From Rhodospirillales bacterium (GTDB lineage Bacteria; Pseudomonadota; Alphaproteobacteria; Acetobacterales; Acetobacteraceae), in assembly GCA_947460455.1 (NCBI GenBank), contig CANHKG010000014.1, positions 1 to 40,248 of the forward strand: a stretch of DNA of 40,248 nt. The letters run 5' to 3'. Of the stretch, positions 1 through 8,616 are shown piece by piece. The number at the start of each line of letters is the position of its first letter. Position 1 is the first letter of the stretch. The notes under the pieces were generated by a model, which made no database searches, was not told the DNA's origin, and saw only the letters and a list, made by a program, of their open reading frames with translations. A program made the translations under genes and the position numbers.

Positions 1-534
1 GATGGCGCCCTTGCCCTGCAGCGCGCCCACGGCTTCACCCACGGCCAGGTGGCCCGCATCACCGTCGGCGGCTACCGCGCCACGCTGGACGTGACCGGCC
101 GCAACCAGGTCGCCACCGCCTTCGAAGGCCGCTTCAGCACGCCCTTCACGGTGGCCACCGCCCTCGTTCACGGCAATGTCCGCCTCGCTGCCTTCGAACC
201 CGCCCGCCTGGCCGACCCCGACACCCAGGCGCTGATGGCAAAAACCACCGTGGTGCTGGACCCCACCTGCGACGCCGCCTTCCCCGGCGCCCGCTCCGCC
301 ATCGTCACGGTGGAACTCGCCGATGGCCGCACCCTGCGCCACCACCAGACCACCCGCCACGGCGACCCCGACGACCCGCTGACGGACGCCGAGCTCACCG
401 ACAAGTTCTACGAACTCACCACCCCGGCCATCGGTCGGCCCGCTGCGGAAACCCTGCTGGCCCAGCTCTGGCAGATCGACCAACTGCCCGACACGCGCCT
501 CGCACCGGTGACGCTGGCGCGCGCCGCGGAGTGA
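1..534 (+). CDS. MmgE/PrpD family protein, C-terminal part (cut by window edge)
   Basis: The reading frame is open from base 1 and ends at a TGA at 532-534, so only the last 177 codons are present. The tail matches the C-terminal region of the MmgE/PrpD family (2-methylcitrate dehydratase and relatives, such as iminodisuccinate epimerase and cis-aconitate decarboxylase). Family-like features are a conserved block around LMAKTTVVLD followed by a beta-rich stretch ending DGRTL and a DPLTDAEL segment near the end. The active-site half lies outside the window, so substrate cannot be judged; many MmgE/PrpD paralogues are not true methylcitrate enzymes. It converges on kdpC with a 4-bp gap. A GTG at 49 is internal, not the start. 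Confidence 0.85.
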   Translation, partial: DGALALQRAHGFTHGQVARITVGGYRATLDVTGRNQVATAFEGRFSTPFTVATALVHGNVRLAAFEPARLADPDTQALMAKTTVVLDPTCDAAFPGARSAIVTVELADGRTLRHHQTTRHGDPDDPLTDAELTDKFYELTTPAIGRPAAETLLAQLWQIDQLPDTRLAPVTLARAAE

Positions 535-538
535 AGGC

Positions 539-1126
539 CTACCGCAGAGCATCCAGCGCCAGGTTGAGGCGCAGGACGTTCACGCGCGGTTCGCCCAGCA
601 GGCCGAGTTCGCGGCCTTCCGTGTGCGCCGGCACGAGTTGGGCCACTTGATCCAACGGCAGCGCGCGGGCGGCGGCAACGCGGGCAACCTGCCGCAGCGC
701 ATTGGCCGGGCTGATATGCGGGTCGAGCCCGGAGGCGGAGGCGGTGGCGGCATCGGCGGGCACGGGGCCCGGCCCGGCTTCGGCGATCCGTCCCCGCACC
801 GTCGTCAACAGATCAGCCGAACTCGGGGCGAGGTTGGAGGCGCCGGAGGCCGCGCCGTTATAGGGGCGGGGCCGCGTGGCGCCGGGCGTCTGCGGGTCTG
901 GCTCCGTCGTGGCGGAGGGGCGCGGGTGGAAATAGCGCTCGGTGGTGAAGGCCTGGCCGATCAGCGCGGAGCCTGCGACCCGGCCATCGACCGAAACCAG
1001 GCTGCCGCCGGCCTGGTGCGGCAGCAGCACCGCCGCCAGCCCGGTGAAGCCGAGCGGCACGATGAGGCCGAGGGTGAGGGTGAACAGGCCCACGGCGGCG
1101 AAGGCGGGGCGGAGGATGCTGTGCAT
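539..1126 (-). CDS. kdpC: K+-transporting ATPase subunit C
   Basis: 195 residues, close to the usual KdpC length of about 190. KdpC is the single-span subunit of the KdpFABC potassium pump that stabilises the KdpA-KdpB complex. One hydrophobic N-terminal helix (about residues 8-36) is followed by a periplasmic domain. Diagnostic KdpC features are the GSALIGQAF motif, YFHPRPSA, the NGAASGASNLAPSS segment and a C-terminal DPHISPANALRQVARVA block. It is the last gene of the minus-strand kdp operon; the kdpB stop is 2 bp upstream of its ATG, so translation is probably coupled. Confidence 0.97.
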   Translation of the reverse strand: MHSILRPAFAAVGLFTLTLGLIVPLGFTGLAAVLLPHQAGGSLVSVDGRVAGSALIGQAFTTERYFHPRPSATTEPDPQTPGATRPRPYNGAASGASNLAPSSADLLTTVRGRIAEAGPGPVPADAATASASGLDPHISPANALRQVARVAAARALPLDQVAQLVPAHTEGRELGLLGEPRVNVLRLNLALDALR

Positions 1127-1128
1127 GG

Positions 1129-3192
1129 TCAGGCGATCCCGATCAGGACAAGGAAGAGGTCGATCAGCTTGATGCCCAGGAACGGGGCCAGCAGGCCGCC
1201 GAGCCCGTACACCAGCAGGTTGCGCCGCAGCAGCGCGGCGGCTCCGCCCGGGGCATAGCGCACGCCGCGCAAGGCGAGCGGGACCAGCGCCACGATGATC
1301 AGCGCGTTGAAGATCACGGCGGACAGGATCGCGCTTTCGGGGCTGGCCAGCGCCATCACGTTCAGCGCGCCCAGCTCCGGGTAGCTGGCCACGAAGATCG
1401 CCGGCAGGATGGCGAAGTATTTCGCCACGTCGTTGGCGATGGAGAAGGTGGTGAGCGCGCCACGGGTGATCAGCAGCTGCTTGCCGATCTCCACCACCTC
1501 GATCAGCTTCGTCGGGTCGCTGTCGAGATCCACCATGTTGCCGGCCTCGCGCGCCGCCTGGGTGCCGGTTTGCATCGCCAGGCCCACATCGGCCTGGGCC
1601 AGCGCCGGGGCGTCGTTGGTGCCGTCGCCGGCCATGGCCACCAGCCTTCCCTCGGCCTGGGCGGCGCGGATATAGGCGAGCTTCTGCTCCGGCGTGGCCT
1701 CGGCGATGAAATCGTCCACCCCGGCCTCGGCGGCGATGGCCGCGGCGGTCAGGCGGTTGTCCCCGGTGACCATCACGGTGCGGATGCCCATGGCGCGCAG
1801 TGCCTCGAAGCGGGCGTGCATGCCGTCCTTCACGATGTCCTTCAGCTCGATGGCGCCGAGCAGCACGCCGTTGCGCGCCACCGCCAGCGGGGTGCCGCCG
1901 GCGCGCGCGATGCCATCGACACTGGCGCGGAACCCGGCCGGCGCGGGCGCGGCCAGCAAGGCCAGCACGGCGTCGACGGCGCCCTTGCGCAGCTTGTCGG
2001 CCCCCAGGTCCAACCCCGACAGCCGGGTCTGGGCGGTGAAGGGCACCACCACGGCCCCGTGCGGCAGTTCGGCGGGAACAATGCCGTGCCGATCCCGCGC
2101 CAGGGCCAGGATGGAACGGCCCTCCGGCGTTTCATCGCCCAGGCTGGCCAGCACCGCCGCCTCGGCCACTTCGCGTTCGGAGACGCCCGGCGCGGGCAGG
2201 AAGGCAGCAGCCTGGCGGTTGCCCAGCGTGATGGTGCCGGTCTTGTCCAGCAGCAGCACGTCCACGTCGCCGGCCGCCTCCACCGCGCGGCCGGAGGTGG
2301 CAAGCACGTTGAAGCGCACCAGCCGGTCCATGCCGGCGATGCCGATGGCCGAGAGCAGCCCGCCGATCGTGGTGGGGATCAGCGTGACCAGAAGTGCTGC
2401 CAGCACTGCCACCGAGGGCGCCTGCCCGTTCCAGCCGGCGAAGCCCACCAGGGTGGCCACCGCGATCAGGAAGATGATCGTCATGCCGGCCAGCAGGATG
2501 TCGAGCGCGATCTCGTTCGGCGTTTTCTGGCGCGAGGCGCCCTCCACCAGCGCGATCATGCGGTCGAGGAAGCTGCTGCCGGCGGCGGCGGTCACGCGCA
2601 CCACGATCCAGTCGGACACCACCAGCGTGCCGCCGGTGACAGCGCTGCGGTCGCCGCCGCTCTCGCGGATCACCGCCGCACTTTCGCCGGTAACGGCCGC
2701 CTCGTTCACGCTGGCGATGCCCTGGGCCACCTCGCCATCGGCGGGAACGATGTCGCCGGCCTCCACCAGCACCAGGTCGCCCACCCGCAGCTCGGCAGCG
2801 GCGCGCGGCTGCCACAGCGCGCGGTCATCCGGGCGCAGCAGCAGCTTGGCCACGGTCTCCCCGCGGGTGCGGCGCAGCGCATCGGCCTGCGCCCGGCCGC
2901 GCCCTTCGGCCACCGCCTCGGCAAAGGTGGCGAACAGTACCGTCAGCCACAGCCACAGCGCGATGCCGGCCTGGAACGGCCAGGGCTGGCCGGTGGCGAA
3001 GGCGCGGGCGGCGAGCAGGGTGACCAGGATCGCCACCACCTCCGTGGTGAAGATCACGGGGTTGCGGACCAGGTGGCGCGGGTTGAGCTTGCGCAGCGCA
3101 TCCTGCGCGGCGCGGCGCAGCAGGGCCGGGTCGGCCAGCGCGGCGGCCGTGCGGGTGCCGCGGCGTGGCGCGGCGAGGGGGGTGGCGTCCAT
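1129..3192 (-). CDS. kdpB: K+-transporting P-type ATPase subunit B
   Basis: 687 residues from the ATG at 3192, a normal KdpB length. KdpB is the catalytic P-type ATPase subunit that powers high-affinity potassium uptake through KdpA at the inner membrane. The phosphorylation motif DKTGTIT is present with the aspartate at residue 316. Also visible are the actuator motif TGES, the hinge motif MVTGDN and GDGTNDAP near the end of the P domain. The frame is open further upstream to 3462, but that part lies antisense-like within kdpA. The chosen ATG has an AGGA ribosome site that overlaps the kdpA stop (TAGGA), which is classic operon coupling. Confidence 0.98.
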   Translation of the reverse strand: MDATPLAAPRRGTRTAAALADPALLRRAAQDALRKLNPRHLVRNPVIFTTEVVAILVTLLAARAFATGQPWPFQAGIALWLWLTVLFATFAEAVAEGRGRAQADALRRTRGETVAKLLLRPDDRALWQPRAAAELRVGDLVLVEAGDIVPADGEVAQGIASVNEAAVTGESAAVIRESGGDRSAVTGGTLVVSDWIVVRVTAAAGSSFLDRMIALVEGASRQKTPNEIALDILLAGMTIIFLIAVATLVGFAGWNGQAPSVAVLAALLVTLIPTTIGGLLSAIGIAGMDRLVRFNVLATSGRAVEAAGDVDVLLLDKTGTITLGNRQAAAFLPAPGVSEREVAEAAVLASLGDETPEGRSILALARDRHGIVPAELPHGAVVVPFTAQTRLSGLDLGADKLRKGAVDAVLALLAAPAPAGFRASVDGIARAGGTPLAVARNGVLLGAIELKDIVKDGMHARFEALRAMGIRTVMVTGDNRLTAAAIAAEAGVDDFIAEATPEQKLAYIRAAQAEGRLVAMAGDGTNDAPALAQADVGLAMQTGTQAAREAGNMVDLDSDPTKLIEVVEIGKQLLITRGALTTFSIANDVAKYFAILPAIFVASYPELGALNVMALASPESAILSAVIFNALIIVALVPLALRGVRYAPGGAAALLRRNLLVYGLGGLLAPFLGIKLIDLFLVLIGIA

Positions 3193-3203
3193 CGTGCGGA
3201 TTC

Positions 3204-4901
3204 CTAGAAGATCTTGCCGGCGGCGAGCGCGAAGTGCTCGGCCAGCGGGCCCAGGGCGAGGGCGGGCATGAACTGCAGCCCGCCCAGGATCAGGATCACG
3301 CCGGCCAGGAGGCCTGCGAAGAGCGGGCCATGCGTGGGGAAGGTGCCGGCGGAGGCGGCCAGCTTCGGCTTGGCGGCGATGCTGCCGGCGATCGCCATCA
3401 CCGGCACCACATAGGCGAAGCGGCCCAGCAGCATGGCGATGCCCAGCGTGGTGTTCAGCCACGGCGTGTCGGCCGTAAGCCCGCCAAAGGCCGAGCCGTT
3501 GTTCCCGGCCGCCGAGCTGTAGGCGTAGAGCATCTCCGAAAGCCCGTGCGGCCCGGCATCCTGGATGGACGCGACGGCGGCCGGCAGCGCCAGGGAAACC
3601 GCGCCGAAACCCAGGATCGCCGCCGGCAGCACCAGCACCGCGAGCATGGCCAGCTTGATCTCGCGCGCCTGCACCTTCTTGCCCAGGTATTCCGGCGTGC
3701 GGCCCACCATCAGCCCGGCGATGAACACCGCCAGCAGGGCGAACACCAGCATGCCATACAGGCCCGAGCCGACGCCGCCGGGCAGCACCTCGCCCAGCTG
3801 GATCAGGAACAGCGGCACCAGCCCGCCCAGCGGCGTGAAGCTGTCGAACATGGCATTCACCGCGCCGCAGGAGGCACCGGTGGTGGTGGCGGTGAACAGC
3901 GCCGTCAGCGCCATGCCGAAGCGCACCTCCTTGCCTTCCATGTTGCCCAGGGTGGGATCAAGCCCGGCGGCGAGGTGCAGCGGGTTGCCGCCCGCTTCGG
4001 CGGCGTACACCAGCGCGGTGGCGGCCACGACATAGACCAGCATCACCCCCAGCAGCGCGCGGCCCTGGCGCGGGTCGCCCACGATGCGGCCGAAGGCCAG
4101 CGCCAGCGCGAACGGGATGATCTGCTGCGCCCAGATCTGCGCCGCGGTCGCCAGGGCCGAGGGCCCCTCGAACGGGTGGGCCGAGTTGGCGCCGAAGAAG
4201 CCGCCGCCATTGGTGCCCAGGTGCTTGATGGCGATCTGGAACGCGGCCGGGCCGAGCGGGATCACCTGCGTGGCGCCCTCCAGCGTGGTGGCCTCCGCAT
4301 TGGCCGCCAGCGTCTGCGGCATGCCCATGGCCACGAAGGCGAGCCCGAGCACGAGGGACAACGGCAGCAGCAGGTAGAGCGTGACGCGCACGAAATCCGC
4401 CCAGAAATTGCCGAGATCCTGCAGCTTGCCCGCCGCGAAGGCGCGCGAGACGGCCAGGGCGAGCGCGATGCCGGTGGCGGCGGAGAGGAAGTTCTGCACC
4501 GACAAGCCCGCCATCTGGCTGAGGTTGCTCATCGCCGACTCGCCGCTATAGGCCTGCCAGTCGGTGTTGGTGACGAAGCTCACGGCGGTGTTGAAGGCCA
4601 GCCACGGCGCGATGCCGTCGAACCCCTGCGGGTTCAGCGGCAGCACGCCCTGCAGCCGCAGCAGCGCATAGAGCAGCACGAAGCCCGCGGCGTTGGCGGC
4701 GAGCATGGCCAGCGTGTAGCCGCGCCAACCCATGCCGCGCGCGGGGTCGATGCCGCAGGCGGCGTAGATCGGGCGTTCCAGTGCTGCGAGAAAGCGCACC
4801 CGCCCCGCCGCCACGGCGGCGATATAGCGTGCCAGCGGGATCGCCGTGGCCAAGATGGCCGCCAGCACGAGCGCGATCTGCGCCCATCCGTTCCAGGTCA
4901 T
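3204..4901 (-). CDS. kdpA: K+-transporting ATPase subunit A
   Basis: 565 residues from the ATG at 4901; E. coli KdpA is 557. KdpA is the potassium-binding, channel-like membrane subunit related to Trk/Ktr transporters. The protein is hydrophobic throughout with about ten membrane segments. It carries the four pore-loop-type motifs expected: [45 protein letters not shown] and [11 protein letters not shown]. Its ATG lies 10 bp after the kdpF stop. The N-terminal extension that the open frame allows (to 4994) overlaps kdpF and is not needed. Confidence 0.98.
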   Translation of the reverse strand: MTWNGWAQIALVLAAILATAIPLARYIAAVAAGRVRFLAALERPIYAACGIDPARGMGWRGYTLAMLAANAAGFVLLYALLRLQGVLPLNPQGFDGIAPWLAFNTAVSFVTNTDWQAYSGESAMSNLSQMAGLSVQNFLSAATGIALALAVSRAFAAGKLQDLGNFWADFVRVTLYLLLPLSLVLGLAFVAMGMPQTLAANAEATTLEGATQVIPLGPAAFQIAIKHLGTNGGGFFGANSAHPFEGPSALATAAQIWAQQIIPFALALAFGRIVGDPRQGRALLGVMLVYVVAATALVYAAEAGGNPLHLAAGLDPTLGNMEGKEVRFGMALTALFTATTTGASCGAVNAMFDSFTPLGGLVPLFLIQLGEVLPGGVGSGLYGMLVFALLAVFIAGLMVGRTPEYLGKKVQAREIKLAMLAVLVLPAAILGFGAVSLALPAAVASIQDAGPHGLSEMLYAYSSAAGNNGSAFGGLTADTPWLNTTLGIAMLLGRFAYVVPVMAIAGSIAAKPKLAASAGTFPTHGPLFAGLLAGVILILGGLQFMPALALGPLAEHFALAAGKIF

Positions 4902-4911
4902 CGAGGTGTTC

Positions 4912-4998
4912 CTATAGGTCTTCGGGGCGCAGCAGCGCCCAGAGCATGTAGCCCAGCAGCGCGGCGGCCACGGCGCCGCCCAGAACCAGTTCAAGCAT
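4912..4998 (-). CDS. kdpF: K+-transporting ATPase subunit F
   Basis: A 28-codon gene beginning MLELVLGG and ending LLRPEDL. This is the single-span KdpF peptide that stabilises the KdpABC complex. Length, position immediately ahead of kdpA and the ending (Y-L-ALLRPE type) all match the family. It is separated by 5 bp from a second tiny membrane ORF upstream and by 10 bp from kdpA, so the whole set is likely one transcript. No strong ribosome site is seen; coupling to the upstream ORF is plausible. Confidence 0.93.
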   Translation of the reverse strand: MLELVLGGAVAAALLGYMLWALLRPEDL

Positions 4999-5003
4999 GG
5001 CGG

Positions 5004-5102
5004 TCACACCCGCTCGCAGCCGGCGGCATAGGCCGCCATCAGGGCGAAGAACCCCACCCCCAGGCTGAACAGCAGAAGATCGGTGAACAGGATGTCGAGC
5101 AT
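5004..5102 (-). CDS. 32-residue membrane peptide ahead of kdpF
   Basis: A 32-codon ORF (starts MLDILFTDLL, ends AAGCERV) whose ATG at 5102 has a strong GGAGG ribosome site 7-8 bases upstream. It holds one hydrophobic helix of about 20 residues followed by a short polar tail containing GCER. It is the first ORF of the kdp transcript, with its stop 5 bp before the kdpF ATG. From memory, similar tiny ORFs ending in a (G/F)C(D/E)R(L/V) tail sit ahead of kdpF in other bacteria and are usually left unannotated; I cannot confirm this here. A role as an accessory Kdp peptide or a translational leader is inference. Confidence 0.72.
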   Translation of the reverse strand: MLDILFTDLLLFSLGVGFFALMAAYAAGCERV

Positions 5103-5177
5103 GGATCCCTCCGGCGATGGTCGGCCAAGGGGTAGCGGCGGGCGCCGCAAAATCGCCATGTGAGTTCCGGGCCCCGC

Positions 5178-5195
5178 GCATAAAGAGCGCGTAAA
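5178..5195 (-). promoter_or_regulatory. Candidate KdpE-binding site for the kdp operon
   Basis: Reading the minus strand, TTTACGC-GCTC-TTTATGC is a direct repeat with an 11-bp period. The E. coli KdpE site (as I recall it, TTTATAC-TTTT-TTTACAC) has the same half-site type and the same 11-bp period, as expected for an OmpR-family dimer binding tandem half-sites. It lies 76 bp upstream of the first ORF of the kdp operon and 40 bp upstream of kdpD, so it could serve either direction. No convincing -10 for the kdpF side was found. Confidence 0.55.
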
Positions 5196-5223
5196 GACCG
5201 AAGCGGACGGGCCCACGCACTGC

Positions 5224-5229
5224 TATTCT
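5224..5229 (+). promoter_or_regulatory. Candidate -10 element of a leaderless kdpD transcript
   Basis: TATTCT ends exactly six bases before the kdpD ATG at 5236, and no Shine-Dalgarno sequence precedes that ATG. Transcription would start at or next to the A of the start codon. No good -35 is present at 16-18 bp spacing, so an activator such as KdpE bound at 5178-5195 could be needed. Confidence 0.35.
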
Positions 5230-5235
5230 GCCGCC

Positions 5236-7881
5236 ATGCCGCACGCGCCGCACCGCCCCGATCCCGATGCCCTCCTGGCGCAGGTGCAGCGCGCGGGGCG
5301 CGGCCGGCTGAAGGTGTTCCTCGGCGCCGCCCCCGGCGTGGGCAAGACCTTCGAGATGCTGGCCGAGGCCCGCCGCCGCCGCGCGGGCGGGGAGGATGTG
5401 CTGGTCGGCCTGGTCGAAACGCATGGCCGGGCAGAGACCGAGGCCGCGATCGGCGACCTGCCGATCCTGCCCCGCGCGCGCCTGGAATACCGCGGCCAGG
5501 TGCTGGAGGAATTCGACCTCGACGCCGCCCTCCTGCGGCGCCCGGCGATCCTGCTGCTGGACGAGCTGGCCCACACCAACGCCCCCGGCAGCCGCCACCT
5601 GAAGCGCTGGCAGGATGTGGAGGAGCTGCGCCGCGCCGGCATCGAGGTCTGGACCGCCCTGAACGTCCAGCACCTGGAAAGCCTCGGCGAGGCGGTGGCC
5701 CGCATCACCGGCGTGCGCGTGGCCGAAACGGTGCCCGACCAGGTGCTGGCCGAGGCCGATGCCGTGGAGCTGGTCGACATCCCCCCCGCGGAACTGATCG
5801 AGCGCATGCGCCAGGGCCGCATCTACCGGCCGGACCAGGCCCAGCGCGCGCTGCAGGGCTTCTTCCGCGAGGGCAACCTCGCCGCGCTGCGCGAACTCGC
5901 CCTGCGCCGCACCGCGGAGCGCGTGGACGACGACGTGACGCACTACATGCGCGCCAACGCCATCGCCGGCCCCTGGCCCGCCGGCGCGCGGGTGATGGCG
6001 CTGGTGGGCGGCGATCCCGGCGCCTTGCAGGTGGTGCGCGAGGCGCGGCGCATCGCCGATGCGCTGAAGGCGCCGCTGCTGGTGCTCCATGTCGAGACCT
6101 TCCGCACCAACGAGGGCGATCCGGACCCGGTGCTGCGCCTGGCGGAGCGCCTGGGCGCCACGGTGGAGACGGTGCTGGCGCGCGACATCCCCGGCGCCGT
6201 GCTGCAGCACGCGGCGGCGCACAACGCCACCCACCTGGTGATGGGCCGCGGCCATCCACCGCTGTGGCGGCGCCTGCTGGGGCGCACCCTGAGTGGCGTG
6301 CTGCTGCGCCGCGCCACGGATTTCACCCTGCATTTGGTGCCGCACCCGCCCGGCCCGCACCGGCCGCCCCCCTGGCGCGCCCCCTCACTGCCGGCCTGGC
6401 TGGGCTGGTCCGTGCCGCCCGCCCTGGTGGCAGGTGCCACGGCGGTGGCCCTGGGGCTGGAGGGCGGCGTGCCCGGGGGCGCGCTGGGCATGGTCTATCT
6501 TGTGCCGGTGGTGGCCGCGGCGGTGGCGCTGGGGCCGCTCGCGGGCATGCTGGCGGCCATACTGGGCTTCCTCGCCTGGAACTTCCTGTTCCTGCCGCCG
6601 CGCTACGAACTGGCCATTGCCGGCCCGCAAGACATCGTGGGCGTTGTGGTCTTCACGATCATCGCGCTGCTGCTGGTTGGCACCACGGGCGGGCTCGGCC
6701 GCTCCATGCGCGCCGCCACCGCCCGCATGCTGGGGCTGCGGCGGCTGGTGCAGCTCAGCCGGCGGCTGGGTGCCGCGCAGGACCGCGCGGAACTGCTGGA
6801 GGCGATCACCGAGGAAGCCGCGCGCCTGGTCGGCGGCGCCAGCTGCGTGCTGCTGCCACTGCCACTAGCGCCGGGGCACACCGCGCCGGACCTTGTTGTG
6901 CGCGCCACCCGCCCGATCGACGCGGACCCCGACACCGCCTCCCTGGCCGCCGCTCGCTGGGCCATGGCCCATGCCCGCCCGGCCGGCCATGGCACCGCCA
7001 CCCTGCCTTCGGTCGCCTGGCAGTTCCGCCCGATGCGCACCGCGCGCGGCACTGTCGGGCTGGTGGGCGTGCAGCTCTCCGCCCCGCTCGATGCCACCGC
7101 CGAGCGCGCGCTGGAGGCGTTGATCGACCAGTCCGCCATCGCGCTGGAACGCCAGGAGCTGATGGAGGAGCGTGCCATCGCCGGCGCACGCGCCGAAACC
7201 GAGGCCCTGCGCACCGCGCTGCTCACCTCCCTGGGCCACGACCTGCGCACGCCGCTCACCTCCATCCGCGGTGCCATCGCCACCCTGCGCACCTCCGGCG
7301 CCGCCTTGCCGGAGGCGACCCGCGCCGACCTGCTGGCCGTCGCCGAGGAGGAGACGGAGCGCCTGTCCGCCTGGCTGAACAGCATCATCGGCATCGTGCG
7401 CCTGGAAAGCGGCCAGGTGACGCCACGGCGCGAGATCGTGGATATCGCCGAGGCACTGCGCGAGACCGCCAGCCGCGCGGGCCAGCGCACGGGCCGCCAG
7501 GTGGCGCTGGAAACGCCGGAAACACTGGCCGCCCCGGGGCTGGACCCGGCGTTGCTGCACCAGGTGCTGGGCAACCTGCTCGACAATGCGCTGAAATTCT
7601 CCGGCCCCCAGGGGCGCGTGGCGGCGCGGGCCCGGCCGCTTCCCGGCGCGGTGGAGATCGTGGTGGAGGATAACGGCCCCGGCATCGCCGCCGCCGACCT
7701 GCCGCGCATCTTCGACCCGTTCTTCCGCGCCACGCGCACCGACCGCGTCGCGGCGGGCAGCGGGCTCGGGCTCGCCATCGCCCATGGCCTGACCCATGCC
7801 ATGGGCGGGCGGATCGCCGCCGCCAGCCCGATCGCCGACGGCCACGGCACGCGCCTGGAACTCCGGTTCCCCGCGTCATGA
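5236..7881 (+). CDS. kdpD: Osmosensitive K+ channel sensor histidine kinase KdpD
   Basis: 881 residues, a full-length KdpD. This membrane sensor kinase responds to low potassium and ionic stress and phosphorylates KdpE. Domains in order: KdpD N-terminal domain (about 24-232) with Walker A GAAPGVGKT at 30-38 and LLLDELAHTNAPGSRH; a universal-stress-protein-like domain (about 250-375); four membrane helices (about 385-485); a GAF-like region (about 510-640); HisKA with the phospho-histidine in SLGHDLRTPL at residue 668; and a HATPase domain with NLLDNALKFS, DNGPGI and GSGLGLAI. It is divergent from kdpFABC, unlike E. coli where kdpDE follows kdpC. Its stop overlaps the kdpE start (ATGA). Confidence 0.97.
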   Translation: MPHAPHRPDPDALLAQVQRAGRGRLKVFLGAAPGVGKTFEMLAEARRRRAGGEDVLVGLVETHGRAETEAAIGDLPILPRARLEYRGQVLEEFDLDAALLRRPAILLLDELAHTNAPGSRHLKRWQDVEELRRAGIEVWTALNVQHLESLGEAVARITGVRVAETVPDQVLAEADAVELVDIPPAELIERMRQGRIYRPDQAQRALQGFFREGNLAALRELALRRTAERVDDDVTHYMRANAIAGPWPAGARVMALVGGDPGALQVVREARRIADALKAPLLVLHVETFRTNEGDPDPVLRLAERLGATVETVLARDIPGAVLQHAAAHNATHLVMGRGHPPLWRRLLGRTLSGVLLRRATDFTLHLVPHPPGPHRPPPWRAPSLPAWLGWSVPPALVAGATAVALGLEGGVPGGALGMVYLVPVVAAAVALGPLAGMLAAILGFLAWNFLFLPPRYELAIAGPQDIVGVVVFTIIALLLVGTTGGLGRSMRAATARMLGLRRLVQLSRRLGAAQDRAELLEAITEEAARLVGGASCVLLPLPLAPGHTAPDLVVRATRPIDADPDTASLAAARWAMAHARPAGHGTATLPSVAWQFRPMRTARGTVGLVGVQLSAPLDATAERALEALIDQSAIALERQELMEERAIAGARAETEALRTALLTSLGHDLRTPLTSIRGAIATLRTSGAALPEATRADLLAVAEEETERLSAWLNSIIGIVRLESGQVTPRREIVDIAEALRETASRAGQRTGRQVALETPETLAAPGLDPALLHQVLGNLLDNALKFSGPQGRVAARARPLPGAVEIVVEDNGPGIAAADLPRIFDPFFRATRTDRVAAGSGLGLAIAHGLTHAMGGRIAAASPIADGHGTRLELRFPAS

Positions 7882-8582
7882 CAGCAGGCGCGCCCCGCAT
7901 CCTGGTGGTGGACGACGAACCCCAGATCCACCGCTTCCTCGGCCCCGCGCTGGAAGCCGCCGGCTTCGCGCCACTGCGCGCGCTCACCGCAGGCGAGGGC
8001 CTGCGCCAGGCGGCCGAGCGCTCCCCCGACCTGATCCTGCTCGACCTCGGCCTGCCGGACATGGACGGCATCCAGGCAATCCCGCGCCTGCGCGCCTTTT
8101 CATCCGTGCCGATCGTGATCCTCTCCGCCCGAGACCGCGAGGCGGAGAAGATCGCCGCCCTGGATGCCGGCGCCGACGACTACGTCGAAAAGCCCTTCGC
8201 CCTGGGCGAGCTGCTCGCGCGGCTGCGTGCCCTGCTGCGCCGGGTCGGCACCCCGGCCGTGCAAGCCACGGCAAGGCTGCGCGCCGGGCCGCTGGAGATC
8301 GACTTCGCGGCGCGCCTGGTGCACCTGGATGGCGCCCGCCTGCACCTGACCCCGCGCGAGTGGGACCTGCTGGCCGCACTGGCCCAGGCCGGCCCGGGCC
8401 GGCTGGTCACCCAGCGGCACCTGCTGCAGACGGTGTGGGGGCCCGCGCACCTGGACGATGCCCAATACCTGCGGGTCTATATCGGCCATCTGCGCGCCAA
8501 GCTGGGGGCGGCGGCGCAGCTGATCCAGACCGAGCCGGGGATCGGCTATCGCTTCGGCCCTCCGGCGGACGAGGGTGGCTGA
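7878..8582 (+). CDS. kdpE: Kdp operon response regulator KdpE
   Basis: 234 residues, an OmpR/PhoB-type response regulator. The receiver has the acidic pair (VVDDEP, D12-D13), the phospho-acceptor D56 in LLDLGLPD, the threonine/serine position in ILSARD and the lysine in EKPF. The C-terminal winged helix spans about residues 130-228 and ends with the usual EPGIGYRF. The 4-bp overlap with kdpD shows cotranscription with its kinase. It should activate the divergent kdp operon, and a candidate site is at 5178-5195. Confidence 0.96.
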   Translation: MTAGAPRILVVDDEPQIHRFLGPALEAAGFAPLRALTAGEGLRQAAERSPDLILLDLGLPDMDGIQAIPRLRAFSSVPIVILSARDREAEKIAALDAGADDYVEKPFALGELLARLRALLRRVGTPAVQATARLRAGPLEIDFAARLVHLDGARLHLTPREWDLLAALAQAGPGRLVTQRHLLQTVWGPAHLDDAQYLRVYIGHLRAKLGAAAQLIQTEPGIGYRFGPPADEGG

Positions 8583-8616
8583 CCGCTAAGGCCGCATCAG
8601 GGGCGAGCGCCCCAGC

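Noticed and set aside
3165-5135. Long plus-strand frame opposite kdpA
   Set aside because: It is a low-complexity Arg/Gln/His/Gly-rich product typical of an antisense shadow of a GC-rich gene, and kdpA is unmistakable on the other strand.
8600-8613. Palindrome GGGGCGAGCGCCCC between kdpE and the amidase gene as a terminator
   Set aside because: The stem is only 5-6 bp with no T tract on either side.
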